Of a DNA stretch of 64,000 nucleotides, positions 35,312-48,074 are shown piece by piece. Under the pieces are notes generated by a model, which saw only the letters and a list, made by a program, of their open reading frames with translations, had not been told where the DNA came from and searched no databases. This stretch comes from Macrostomum hystrix (taxonomy: Eukaryota > Platyhelminthes > Macrostomidae), in the NCBI GenBank assembly GCA_950097015.1, contig CATNEN010000029.1, positions 5,165,501 to 5,229,500 of the forward strand, given 5' to 3'. Position 1 is the first letter of the stretch. Each line of letters starts with the position of its first letter. The position numbers and the translations under genes are program-made.

Positions 35312-35907
35312 AGGGTTGTGTGATAAATTCGCTGACATACTTTCATAGCGTCTGTTTCTTTTGTACTTCGGGGCAGAATTTTTCGATGCTCGTACAGACT
35401 AAGGTACCATCGATCTTATTGTCTATGGAAAATGTTCCCTCTGGCTTTTGAGACAAGGCAGAAATCGAGTGGCATTCAAACCACCCTTTTATCCAGTATG
35501 GAGAAAAGTGAAGCTACCAAGCGCAGTGCACTGTCTTTTCGTCGTTGTGGAAGCAGCAGAAGAAGCAGGCTGATATTTACCCCGAGCTGCTGCAAATCTT
35601 TAGCGAGGATGCACCTTCGAAACAAACTGTGTCAAACTAAACTGCTGACTCCTGTCCAACTGCAAGAGAGGGTCCAGATGTGCCGCCACCTACTCAACGC
35701 CTATCAAAACGAGCACGACTTTCTTGGCCGCCTGGTGACTGGTGATGAAACACGTGGTTTCACTTCTACGAACCAGAAACGAAACGGCAGAGCAGCGTCT
35801 GGAAGGCTACTCACGAACCCCCACCGGTCAAGGCCAAGGCGGTGCAGTCAGCAGGTAAGCGCATGGCCACCGTGTTCTGGGACAGAGAAGGCATCTTGCT
35901 GCAGTCA
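35308..35907 (+). mobile_element. Mariner-family DNA transposon, 5' fragment with broken transposase
   Basis: Starts at a TA with CGAGGGTTGTGTGATAAATT, like mariner terminal repeats. The transposase is split over frames: a helix-turn-helix piece (IYPELLQIFSEDAPSKQTV, near 35572-35630), then LLTPVQLQERVQMCRHLLNA and LVTGDET with the first catalytic Asp, then after a frame change HFYEPETKRQSSVWKATHEP and VFWDREGILL. An internal part between the HTH and the linker is missing, and everything after the first catalytic residue, including the other two acidic residues and the right terminal repeat, is replaced by the 17-bp array. It cannot encode an active enzyme. Confidence 0.85.
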
Positions 35908-38900
35908 ATTTAAAGTTGCAGTCTATTTACAGTTGCAGTCTATTTACAGTTGCAGTCTATTTACAGTTGCAGTCTATTTACAGTTGCAGTCTATTTAAAG
36001 TTGCAGTCTATTTACAGTTGCAGTCTATTTAAAGTTGCAGTCTATTTAAAGTTGCAGTCTATTTACAGTTGCAGTCTATTTAAAGTTGCAGTCTATTTAA
36101 AGTTGCAGTCAATTTAAAGTTGCAGTCTATTTACAGTTGCAGTCTATTTAAAGTTGCAGTCTATTTAAAGTTGCAGTCTATTTAAAGCTGCAGTCAATTT
36201 AAAGTTGCAGTCTATTTAAAGTTGCAGTCTATTTAAAGTTGCCGTCTATTTAAAGTTGCAGTCTATTTAAAGTTGCAGTCTATTTACAGTTGCCGTCTAT
36301 TTAAAGTTGCAGTCTATTTACAGTTGCAGTCTATTTACAGTTGCCGTCTATTTAAAGTTGCAGTCTATTTACAGTTGCAGTCTATTTAAAGTTGCAGTCT
36401 ATTTACAGTTGCAGTCTATTTAAAGTTGCAGTCTATTTACAGTTGCAGTCTATTTACAGTTGCAGTCTATTTAAAGTTGCAGTCTATTTACAGTTGCAGT
36501 CTATTTAAAGTTGCAGTCTATTTACAGTTGCAGTCTATTTAAAGTTGCAGTCTATTTAAAGTTGCAGTCTATTTACAGTTGCAGTCTATTTACAGTTGCC
36601 GTCTATTTAAAGTTGCAGTCTATTTACAGTTGCAGTCTATTTACAGTTGCAGTCTATTTACAGTTGCAGTCTATTTAAAGTTGCAGTCTATTTACAGTTG
36701 CAGTCTATTTACAGTTGCCGTCTATTTAAAGTTGCAGTCTATTTACAGTTGCAGTCTATTTACAGTTGCAGTCTATTTAAAGTTGCAGTCTATTTAAAGT
36801 TGCAGTCTATTTACAGTTGCCGTCTATTTAAAGTTGCAGTCTATTTACAGTTGCAGTCTATTTAAAGTTGCAGTCTATTTAAAGTTGCAGTCTATTTAAA
36901 GTTGCAGTCTATTTACAGTTGCAGTCTATTTACAGTTGCCGTCTATTTAAAGTTGCAGTCTATTTACAGTTGCAGTCTATTTAAAGTTGCAGTCTATTTA
37001 CAGTTGCAGTCTATTTACAGTTGCAGTCTATTTAAAGTTGCAGTCTATTTAAAGTTGCAGTCTATTTACAGTTGCAGTCTATTTAAAGTTGCAGTCTATT
37101 TACAGTTGCAGTCTATTTACAGTTGCAGTCTATTTACAGTTGCAGTCTATTTACAGTTGCAGTCTATTTACAGTTGCAGTCTATTTAAAGTTGCAGTCTA
37201 TTTACAGTTGCCGTCTATTTAAAGTTGCAGTCTATTTACAGTTGCAGTCTATTTACAGTTGCCGTCTATTTAAAGTTGCAGTCTATTTAAAGTTGCAGTC
37301 TATTTACAGTTGCAGTCTATTTACAGTTGCAGTCTATTTAAAGTTGCAGTCTATTTACAGTTGCAGTCTATTTAAAGTTGCAGTCTATTTAAAGTTGCAG
37401 TCTATTTACAGTTGCAGTCTATTTACAGTTGCAGTCTATTTACATTTGCAGTCTATTTAAAGTTGCAGTCTATTTACAGTTGCAGTCTATTTACAGTTGT
37501 AGTCTATTTAAAGTTGTAGTCTATTTAAAGTTGCGGTCTATTTACAGCTGCAGTCTATTTAAAGTTGCAGTCTATTTAAAGTTGCAGTCTATTTAAAGTT
37601 GCAGTCTATTTAAAGTTGCAGTCTATTTACAGTTGCCGTCTATTTAAAGTTGCAGTCTATTTAAAGTTGCAGTCTATTTAAAGTTGCAGTCTATTTACAG
37701 TTGCAGTCTATTTACAGTTGCAGTCTATTTACAGTTGCAGTCTATTTAAAGTTGCAGTCTATTTACAGTTGCAGTCTATTTAAAGTTGCAGTCTATTTAC
37801 AGTTGCAGTCTATTTAAAGTTGCAGTCTATTTAAAGTTGCAGTCTATTTACAGTTGCAGTCTATTTACAGTTGCAGTCTATTTAAAGTTGCAGTCTATTT
37901 ACAGTTGCAGTCTATTTACAGTTGCAGTCTATTTACAGTTGCAGTCTATTTACAGTTGCCGTCTATTTAAAGTTGCAGTCTATTTACAGTTGCCGTCTAT
38001 TTAAAGTTGCAGTCTATTTACAGTTGCAGTCTATTTAAAGTTGCAGTCTATTTAAAGTTGCAGTCTATTTACAGTTGCCGTCTATTTAAAGTTGCAGTCT
38101 ATTTACAGTTGCAGTCTATTTAAAGTTGCAGTCTATTTAAAGTTGCAGTCTATTTACAGTTGCAGTCTATTTACAGTTGCAGTCTATTTACAGTTGCAGT
38201 CTATTTAAAGTTGCAGTCTATTTACAGTTGCCGTCTATTTAAAGTTGCAGTCTATTTACAGTTGCAGTCTATTTACAGTTGCCGTCTATTTAAAGTTGCA
38301 GTCTATTTAAAGTTGCAGTCTATTTACAGTTGCAGTCTATTTACAGTTGCAGTCTATTTAAAGTTGCAGTCTATTTAAAGTTGCAGTCTATTTACAGTTG
38401 CAGTCTATTTAAAGTTGCAGTCTATTTACAGTTGCCGTCTATTTAAAGTTGCAGTCTATTTAAAATTGCAGTCTATTTACAGTTGCAGTCTATTTACAGT
38501 TGCAGTCTATTTACAGTTGCAGTCTATTTAAAGTTGCAGTCTATTTACAGTTGCCGTCTATTTAAAGTTGCCGTCTATTTACAGTTGCAGTCTATTTACA
38601 GTTGCAGTCTATTTACAGTTGCAGTCTATTTACAGTTGCAGTCTATTTACAGTTGCCGTCTATTTAAAGTTGCAGTCTATTTACAGTTGCAGTCTATTTA
38701 CAGTTGCAGTCTATTTAAAGTTGCAGTCTATTTACAGTTGCAGTCTATTTACAGTTGCAGTCTATTTACAGTTGCAGTCTATTTACAGTTGCAGTCTATT
38801 TACAGTTGCAGTCTATTTACAGTTGCAGTCTATTTAAAGTTGCAGTCTATTTACAGTTGCAGTCTATTTACAGTTGCAGTCTATTTACAGTTGCCGTCTA

Positions 38901-41900
38901 TTTAAAGTTGCAGTCTATTTAAGGTTGCAGTCTATTTACAGTTGCAGTCTATTTACAGTTGCAGTCTATTTAAAGTTGCAGTCTATTTACAGTTGCAGTC
39001 TATTTAAAGTTGCAGTCTATTTAAAGTTGCAGTCTATTTACAGTTGCAGTCTATTTACAGTTGCAGTCTATTTAAAGTTGCAGTCTACTAACAGTTGCCG
39101 TCTATTTAAAGTTGCAGTCTATTTAAAGTTGCAGTCTATTTACAGTTGCAGTCTATTTAAAGTTGCAGTCTATTTACAGTTGCCGTCTATTTAAAGTTGC
39201 AGTCTATTTAAAATTGCAGTCTATTTACAGTTGCAGTCTATTTACAGTTGCCGTCTATTTAAAATTGCAGTCTATTTAAAGTTGCAGTCTATTTAAAGTT
39301 GCAGTCTATTTAAAGTTGCAGTCTATTTAAAGTTGCAGTCTATTTAAAGTTGCAGTCTATTTAAAGCTGCAGTCAATTTAAAGTTGCAGTCTATTTACAG
39401 TTGCAGTCTATTTAAAGTTGCCGTCTATTTAAAGTTGCAGTCTATTTAAAGTTGCAGTCTATTTACAGTTGCCGTCTATTTAAAGTTGCAGTCTATTTAC
39501 AGTTGCAGTCTATTTACAGTTGCCGTCTATTTAAAGTTGCAGTCTATTTACAGTTGCAGTCTATTTAAAGTTGCAGTCTATTTACAGTTGCAGTCTATTT
39601 AAAGTTGCAGTCTATTTACAGTTGCAGTCTATTTACAGTTGCAGTCTATTTAAAGTTGCAGTCTATTTACAGTTGCAGTCTATTTAAAGTTGCAGTCTAT
39701 TTACAGTTGCAGTCTATTTAAAGTTGCAGTCTATTTAAAGTTGCAGTCTATTTACAGTTGCAGTCTATTTACAGTTGCCGTCTATTTAAAGTTGCAGTCT
39801 ATTTACAGTTGCAGTCTATTTACAGTTGCAGTCTATTTACAGTTGCAGTCTATTTAAAGTTGCAGTCTATTTACAGTTGCAGTCTATTTACAGTTGCCGT
39901 CTATTTAAAGTTGCAGTCTATTTACAGTTGCAGTCTATTTACAGTTGCAGTCTATTTAAAGTTGCAGTCTATTTAAAGTTGCAGTCTATTTACAGTTGCC
40001 GTCTATTTAAAGTTGCAGTCTATTTACAGTTGCAGTCTATTTAAAGTTGCAGTCTATTTAAAGTTGCAGTCTATTTAAAGTTGCAGTCTATTTACAGTTG
40101 CAGTCTATTTACAGTTGCCGTCTATTTAAAGTTGCAGTCTATTTACAGTTGCAGTCTATTTAAAGTTGCAGTCTATTTACAGTTGCAGTCTATTTACAGT
40201 TGCAGTCTATTTAAAGTTGCAGTCTATTTAAAGTTGCAGTCTATTTACAGTTGCAGTCTATTTAAAGTTGCAGTCTATTTACAGTTGCAGTCTATTTAAA
40301 GTTGCAGTCTATTTACAGTTGCAGTCTATTTACAGTTGCAGTCTATTTACAGTTGCAGTCTATTTAAAGTTGCAGTCTATTTACAGTTGCCGTCTATTTA
40401 AAGTTGCAGTCTATTTACAGTTGCAGTCTATTTACAGTTGCCGTCTATTTAAAGTTGCAGTCTATTTAAAGTTGCAGTCTATTTACAGTTGCAGTCTATT
40501 TACAGTTGCAGTCTATTTAAAGTTGCAGTCTATTTACAGTTGCAGTCTATTTAAAGTTGCAGTCTATTTAAAGTTGCAGTCTATTTACAGTTGCAGTCTA
40601 TTTACAGTTGCAGTCTATTTACATTTGCCGTCTATTTAAAGTTGCAGTCTATTTACAGTTGCAGTCTATTTACAGTTGTAGTCTATTTAAAGTTGTAGTC
40701 TATTTAAAGTTGCGGTCTATTTACAGCTGCAGTCTATTTAAAGTTGCAGTCTATTTAAAGTTGCAGTCTATTTAAAGTTGCAGTCTATTTAAAGTTGCAG
40801 TCTATTTACAGTTGCCGTCTATTTAAAGTTGCAGTCTATTTAAAGTTGCAGTCTATTTAAAGTTGCAGTCTATTTACAGTTGCAGTCTATTTACAGTTGC
40901 AGTCTATTTACAGTTGCAGTCTATTTAAAGTTGCAGTCTATTTACAGTTGCAGTCTATTTAAAGTTGCAGTCTATTTACAGTTGCAGTCTATTTACAGTT
41001 GCAGTCTATTTAAAGTTGCAGTCTATTTACAGTTGCAGTCTATTTAAAGTTGCAGTCTATTTAAAGTTGCAGTCTATTTACAGTTGCAGTCTATTTACAG
41101 TTGCCGTCTATTTAAAGTTGCAGTCTACTTACAGTTGCCGTCTATTTAAAGTTGCAGTCTATTTAAAGTTGCAGTCTATTTACAGTTGCAGTCTATTTAA
41201 AGTTGCAGTCTATTTAAAGTTGCAGTCTATTTACAGTTGCCGTCTATTTAAAGTTGCAGTCTATTTACAGTTGCAGTCTATTTAAAGTTGCAGTCTATTT
41301 AAAGTTGCAGTCTATTTACAGTTGCAGTCTATTTACAGTTGCAGTCTATTTACAGTTGCAGTCTTTTTAAAGTTGCAGTCTATTTACAGTTGCCGTCTAT
41401 TTAAAGTTGCAGTCTATTTACAGTTGCAGTCTATTTACAGTTGCCGTCTATTTAAAGTTGCAGTCTATTTAAAGTTGCAGTCTATTTACAGTTGCAGTCT
41501 ATTTACAGTTGCAGTCTATTTAAAGTTGCAGTCTATTTAAAGTTGCAGTCTATTTACAGTTGCAGTCTATTTAAAGTTGCAGTCTATTTACAGTTGCCGT
41601 CTATTTAAAGTTGCAGTCTATTTAAAATTGCAGTCTATTTACAGTTGCAGTCTATTTACAGTTGCAGTCTATTTACAGTTGCAGTCTATTTAAAGTTGCA
41701 GTCTATTTACAGTTGCCGTCTATTTAAAGTTGCCGTCTATTTACAGTTGCAGTCTATTTAAAGTTGCAGTCTACTAACAGTTGCCGTCTATTTAAAGTTG
41801 CAGTCTATTTAAAGTTGCAGTCTATTTACAGTTGCAGTCTATTTAAAGTTGCAGTCTATTTACAGTTGCCGTCTATTTAAAGTTGCAGTCTATTTAAAAT

Positions 41901-44900
41901 TGCAGTCTATTTACAGTTGCAGTCTATTTACAGTTGCCGTCTATTTAAAATTGCAGTCTATTTAAAGTTGCAGTCTATTTAAAGTTGCAGTCTATTTAAA
42001 GTTGCAGTCTATTTAAAGTTGCAGTCTATTTAAAGTTGCAGTCTATTTAAAGCTGCAGTCAATTTAAAGTTGCAGTCTATTTACAGTTGCAGTCTATTTA
42101 AAGTTGCCGTCTATTTAAAGTTGCAGTCTATTTAAAGTTGCAGTCTATTTACAGTTGCCGTCTATTTAAAGTTGCAGTCTATTTACAGTTGCAGTCTATT
42201 TACAGTTGCCGTCTATTTAAAGTTGCAGTCTATTTACAGTTGCAGTCTATTTAAAGTTGCAGTCTATTTACAGTTGCAGTCTATTTAAAGTTGCAGTCTA
42301 TTTACAGTTGCAGTCTATTTACAGTTGCAGTCTATTTAAAGTTGCAGTCTATTTACAGTTGCAGTCTATTTAAAGTTGCAGTCTATTTACAGTTGCAGTC
42401 TATTTAAAGTTGCAGTCTATTTAAAGTTGCAGTCTATTTACAGTTGCAGTCTATTTACAGTTGCCGTCTATTTAAAGTTGCAGTCTATTTACAGTTGCAG
42501 TCTATTTACAGTTGCAGTCTATTTACAGTTGCAGTCTATTTAAAGTTGCAGTCTATTTACAGTTGCAGTCTATTTACAGTTGCCGTCTATTTAAAGTTGC
42601 AGTCTATTTACAGTTGCAGTCTATTTACAGTTGCAGTCTATTTAAAGTTGCAGTCTATTTAAAGTTGCAGTCTATTTACAGTTGCCGTCTATTTAAAGTT
42701 GCAGTCTATTTACAGTTGCAGTCTATTTAAAGTTGCAGTCTATTTAAAGTTGCAGTCTATTTAAAGTTGCAGTCTATTTACAGTTGCAGTCTATTTACAG
42801 TTGCCGTCTATTTAAAGTTGCAGTCTATTTACAGTTGCAGTCTATTTAAAGTTGCAGTCTATTTACAGTTGCAGTCTATTTACAGTTGCAGTCTATTTAA
42901 AGTTGCAGTCTATTTAAAGTTGCAGTCTATTTACAGTTGCAGTCTATTTAAAGTTGCAGTCTATTTACAGTTGCAGTCTATTTAAAGTTGCAGTCTATTT
43001 ACAGTTGCAGTCTATTTACAGTTGCAGTCTATTTACAGTTGCAGTCTATTTAAAGTTGCAGTCTATTTACAGTTGCCGTCTATTTAAAGTTGCAGTCTAT
43101 TTACAGTTGCAGTCTATTTACAGTTGCCGTCTATTTAAAGTTGCAGTCTATTTAAAGTTGCAGTCTATTTACAGTTGCAGTCTATTTACAGTTGCAGTCT
43201 ATTTAAAGTTGCAGTCTATTTACAGTTGCCGTCTATTTAAAGTTGCAGTCTATTTAAAGTTGCAGTCTATTTAAAGTTGCAGTCTATTTACAGTTGCAGT
43301 CTATTTACAGTTGCAGTCTATTTACAGTTGCAGTCTATTTAAAGTTGCAGTCTATTTACAGTTGCAGTCTATTTAAAGTTGCAGTCTATTTACAGTTGCA
43401 GTCTATTTACAGTTGCAGTCTATTTAAAGTTGCAGTCTATTTACAGTTGCAGTCTATTTAAAGTTGCAGTCTATTTAAAGTTGCAGTCTATTTACAGTTG
43501 CAGTCTATTTACAGTTGCCGTCTATTTAAAGTTGCAGTCTACTTACAGTTGCCGTCTATTTAAAGTTGCAGTCTATTTAAAGTTGCAGTCTATTTACAGT
43601 TGCAGTCTATTTAAAGTTGCAGTCTATTTAAAGTTGCAGTCTATTTACAGTTGCCGTCTATTTAAAGTTGCAGTCTATTTACAGTTGCAGTCTATTTAAA
43701 GTTGCAGTCTATTTAAAGTTGCAGTCTATTTACAGTTGCAGTCTATTTACAGTTGCAGTCTATTTACAGTTGCAGTCTTTTTAAAGTTGCAGTCTATTTA
43801 CAGTTGCCGTCTATTTAAAGTTGCAGTCTATTTACAGTTGCAGTCTATTTACAGTTGCCGTCTATTTAAAGTTGCAGTCTATTTAAAGTTGCAGTCTATT
43901 TACAGTTGCAGTCTATTTACAGTTGCAGTCTATTTAAAGTTGCAGTCTATTTAAAGTTGCAGTCTATTTACAGTTGCAGTCTATTTAAAGTTGCAGTCTA
44001 TTTACAGTTGCCGTCTATTTAAAGTTGCAGTCTATTTAAAATTGCAGTCTATTTACAGTTGCAGTCTATTTACAGTTGCAGTCTATTTACAGTTGCAGTC
44101 TATTTAAAGTTGCAGTCTATTTACAGTTGCCGTCTATTTAAAGTTGCCGTCTATTTACAGTTGCAGTCTATTTACAGTTGCAGTCTATTTACAGTTGCAG
44201 TCTATTTACAGTTGCAGTCTATTTAAAGTTGCAGTCTATTTACAGTTGCAGTCTATTTACAGTTGCAGTCTATTTACAGTTGCAGTCTATTTACAGTTGC
44301 AGTCTATTTACAGTTGCAGTCTATTTAAAGTTGCAGTCTATTTACAGTTGCAGTCTATTTACAGTTGCAGTCTATTTACAGTTGCCGTCTATTTAAAGTT
44401 GCAGTCTATTTAAGGTTGCAGTCTATTTACAGTTGCAGTCTATTTACAGTTGCAGTCTATTTAAAGTTGCAGTCTATTTACAGTTGCAGTCTATTTAAAG
44501 TTGCAGTCTATTTAAAGTTGCAGTCTATTTACAGTTGCAGTCTATTTACAGTTGCAGTCTATTTAAAGTTGCAGTCTACTAACAGTTGCCGTCTATTTAA
44601 AGTTGCAGTCTATTTAAAGTTGCAGTCTATTTACAGTTGCAGTCTATTTAAAGTTGCAGTCTATTTACAGTTGCCGTCTATTTAAAGTTGCAGTCTATTT
44701 AAAATTGCAGTCTATTTACAGTTGCAGTCTATTTACAGTTGCCGTCTATTTAAAATTGCAGTCTATTTAAAGTTGCAGTCTATTTAAAGTTGCAGTCTAT
44801 TTAAAGTTGCAGTCTATTTAAAATTGCAGTCTATTTAAAGTTGCAGTCTATTTAAAGTTGCAGTCTATTTAAAGTTGCAGTCTATTTACAGTTGCAGTCT

Positions 44901-45004
44901 ATTTACAGTTGCAGTCTATTTAAAGTTGCAGTCTATTTACAGTTGCAGTCTATTTAAAGTTGCAGTCTATTTAAAGTTGCAGTCTATTTACAGTTGCAGT
45001 CTAT
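35908..45004. repeat. 17-bp satellite (GTTGCAGTCTATTTACA/AAA), about 535 copies
   Basis: Largest array in the window. Units differ mainly at TTTACAG/TTTAAAG and GCAGTC/GCCGTC, and the order of variants repeats over kilobases: blocks at 36579, 39758 and 42444 match, as do 38874 and 44365, and 41322 and 43736; the offsets are multiples of 17. Left edge joins mariner, right edge joins LINE. Confidence 0.98.
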
Positions 45005-45009
45005 TTAAA

Positions 45010-45845
45010 CGCCTAGGCGTTTGAATAGCGCTGCCGCCTCCTGGTGCCACTGTTTTGCCATGACTACAGTGCGTAACAAGGCCTCAACGGAGAGCCGCGC
45101 ATCTGCTGCGGCTTCCAAGAGCGGCACACCACCTAAGCGACAAGGGCAACGCAGCGAACGTCGACGCAAAGAACGACGTCGCGAGCGCAATCGCCGTGGT
45201 CGACTACGAGGACGTCAACGTAAAGCCACAGGCCAAAGCCCCGCGCTACTGGTTGGGGCGGATCTTCCGGGTGGCGCCGGAGACCGTGAGACCCAACACC
45301 AACAGGTCCCAGCTGAACCAAAATGCGCACAACAGCTCAGGGTTGCGACGTGGAACTGTCGGACTACGACCTCAAATTAGACATAATAATGCTGCAAGAG
45401 CTTTCCATCAAAACCGAGCTGGGGCTTCACCAAGAGCATCTCGGCGGCGGCTGGCTCCTACAGTACACCTCAGCGGACTCAAGAGGCCGAGGAGGAGTCG
45501 GCGCTCTGATCAACCCCCGGCTACAGCGATGCACACGATGCGAAAGTCTATCACCGTGACTGCTGCGAGTTGACCTGCGTCTACGAACTCCAATTTATGG
45601 AGTTCCTGTCGGCACAGCTGGAGGCGTTGGCTCAGCGCGACTCGGTGCTGGTGCTCGGAGACTTGAACGCTGTACTGCGGCAGTCCGAGCGCTCCCGTTT
45701 CGTCACGCCGCGCGAGAACAACAACACCGACGCACTGGTTGACTTTGCAAGACGACACGACCTAGTATCGGCAAACACGCTTTTTCGGAAGCCGCTGCAG
45801 AGACTGGCGACATTTGCAGGCTGTAAGCGTCCACGCCGGAATGCA
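45010..45845 (+). mobile_element. Non-LTR retrotransposon (LINE) endonuclease fragment, frameshifted and truncated
   Basis: A basic Arg-rich N-terminal stretch leads to QQLRVATWNCRT, the typical opening of an apurinic-like endonuclease domain, in one frame. The next frame has DIIMLQELSIKTELG and GRGGVGALIN; a third has LVLGDLNAVL, NNNTDALVDFARRHDLVSAN and RLATFAGCKRPRRN. These are consecutive endonuclease motifs of RTE/CR1/Jockey-like LINEs, so at least two frameshifts break it. No reverse transcriptase follows: a 21-bp array starts at about 45846. The left edge abuts the 17-bp array. Confidence 0.8.
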
Positions 45846-46915
45846 TCTCATGAATGCTTCTCTAAATCTCATCCTGTCTTCTCTGAATCTCACCCTCTCT
45901 TCTATGGATCTCAACCTTTCTTCTCTGAATCTCATCCTCTCTTCTATGGATCTCACCCTCTCTTCTCTGAATCTCACCCTCTCTTCTCTGAATCTCAACC
46001 TCTCTTCTATGGATCGCATCCTCTCTTCTATGGATCTCACCCTCTCTTCTCTGAATCTCACCCTGTCTTCTCTGGATCTCACACTCTCTTCTCTGGATCT
46101 CATCCTCTCTTCTCTGGATCTTACCCTCTCTTCTATGGATCTCACCCTCTCTTCTCTGGATCTCACACTCTCTTCTCTGGATCTCAACCTCTCTTCTATG
46201 GATCTCACCCTCTCTTCTCTGAATCTCACACTCTCTTCTCTGAATCTCATCCTCTCTTCTATGGATCTCACCCTCTCTTCTATGGATCTCAACCTTTCTT
46301 CTCTGAATCTCATCCTCTCTTCTATGGATCTCACCCTCTCTTCTCTGGATCTCACACTCTCTTCTCTGGATCTCACCCTCTCTTCTATGGATCTCACCCT
46401 CTCTTCTCTGAATCTCACCCTCTCTTTTTTGAATCTCACACTCTCTTCTCTGGATCTCACCCTCTCTTCTATGGATCTCAACCTTTCTTCTCTGAATCTC
46501 ATCCTCTCTTCTATGGATCTCACCCTCTCTTCTCTGAATCTCACCCTCTCTTCTCTGAATCTCATCCTCTCTTCTATGGATCGCATCCTCTCTTCTATGG
46601 ATCTCACCCTCTCTTCTCTGAATCTCACCCTGTCTTCTCTGGATCTCACCCTCTCTTCTATGGATCTCACCCTCTCTTCTCTAGATCTCACCCTCTCTCA
46701 TCTGGATCTCACACTCTCTTCTCTGGATCTCACCCTCTCTTCTCTGGATCTCACCCTCTCTTCTCTGGATCTCACCCTCTCCTCTCTGGATCTTACCCTC
46801 TCTTCTATGGATCTCACCCTCTCTTCTCTGAATCTCATCCACTCTTCTATAGATCTTACCCTCTCTTCTATGGATCTCACCCTCTCTTCTCTGAATCTCA
46901 CCCTCGTGATCTCTT
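45846..46915. repeat. 21-bp array, about 50 copies, same family as 33891-34525
   Basis: TCTTCTCTGAATCTCACCCT and TATGGATCTC variants; follows the LINE fragment directly. Confidence 0.96.
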
Positions 46916-46929
46916 CTCGTCTCTTCTCA

Positions 46930-47570
46930 GATAGTTTTTACCTGTCTTGAAAAAATTAATGTGAATTTGTCGAATAAAAGCTGTTGATCATATTATAAGA
47001 TGAGAATAAAATAGCCCCTAAGTTAATTGTTAATTCGTTACTCATTCTTTCGTGAAAATGCTGTTGATTTCCAAACAGTCAAGTCTGTGTCTTCAGGTTC
47101 AGCACGTTTTTCAAATTTATTTCAAAATTAGAAAAATGCACGTTTATCTTTTTTGTCATGTCCTCAATCTATGAGTCAAGAAATGAAAATATTATCGTTG
47201 AAACTTTGAACCCGAAGAAACAAGACGTAGCTCGTATGCGTAGGTAAAATAAAAAATAATCAGGAACACCTCAGTTCATGGCCATCGCCACCAGTTTTTT
47301 TTTTAATAACAGCAAGGTCCGATGTGTACACAGTGTAATGTAATTAATGTATATTCGCAGAAACGTTTATGAATTTATTTAGGAATCTTTATTCTAGAAG
47401 CAAGCAGATTAAAATCAGTTCTTAATTCTTTACATAAATCAATCTATAAGTCAGAGCAAATCGATTCACACTCGAGCCAGCCATTGCTCAAGTGTTACAA
47501 TGCTGCTGCATCACAGCTTCAACTAGGCCTCTTAACTATAGACAAACTAGATAATTGCTAGATAGGTCAC
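46930..47570. other. AT-rich intergenic, nothing recognised
   Basis: AATAAA at about 46972 may be a stray poly(A) signal; no gene is attached to it. Confidence 0.4.
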
Positions 47571-47571
47571 A

Positions 47572-48070
47572 TCTCATTCCTGATCCCATATCATACTGAT
47601 ATCCCAATCCTGATCCCATATCCTACTGAAATCCCAATCCTGATCCCATATCCGACTGATATCCCAATCCTGATCCCATATCATACTGATATCCCAATCC
47701 TGATCCCATATCCTACTGAAATCCCAATCCTGATCCCATATCCGACTGATATCCCAATCCTGATCCCATATCCTACTGATATCCCAATCCTGATCCCATA
47801 TCCTACTGATTTCCCAATCCTGATCCCATATCCGACTGATATCCCAATCCTGATCCCATATCCTACTGATATCCCAATCCTGATCTCATATCCTACTGAA
47901 ATCCCAATCCTGATCCCATATCCGACTGATATCCCAATCCTGATCCCATATCCTACTGAAATCCCAATCCTGATCCCATATCCTACTGAAATCCCAATCC
48001 TGATCCCATATCCGACTGAAATCCCAATCCTGATCCCATATCCGACTGATATCCCAATCCTGATCCCATC
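47572..48070. repeat. 30-bp array, about 16 copies
   Basis: Unit includes ATCCCAATCCTGATCCCATA followed by TCCTACTGAT, TCCGACTGAT or TCATACTGAT. Confidence 0.96.
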
Positions 48071-48074
48071 CCAT

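Noticed and set aside
35908-45004. Dozens of frames of 72-140 codons with SIYSCSLF/VAVYLQL
   Set aside because: All are periodic readings of the 17-bp satellite.
35908-45004. CRISPR-like array of short repeats
   Set aside because: Units are contiguous without unique spacers, and the window is eukaryotic.
45762-46934. Frames up to 454 codons over the 21-bp array
   Set aside because: The first 90 residues of the + strand frame are LINE endonuclease; the rest is array read-through.
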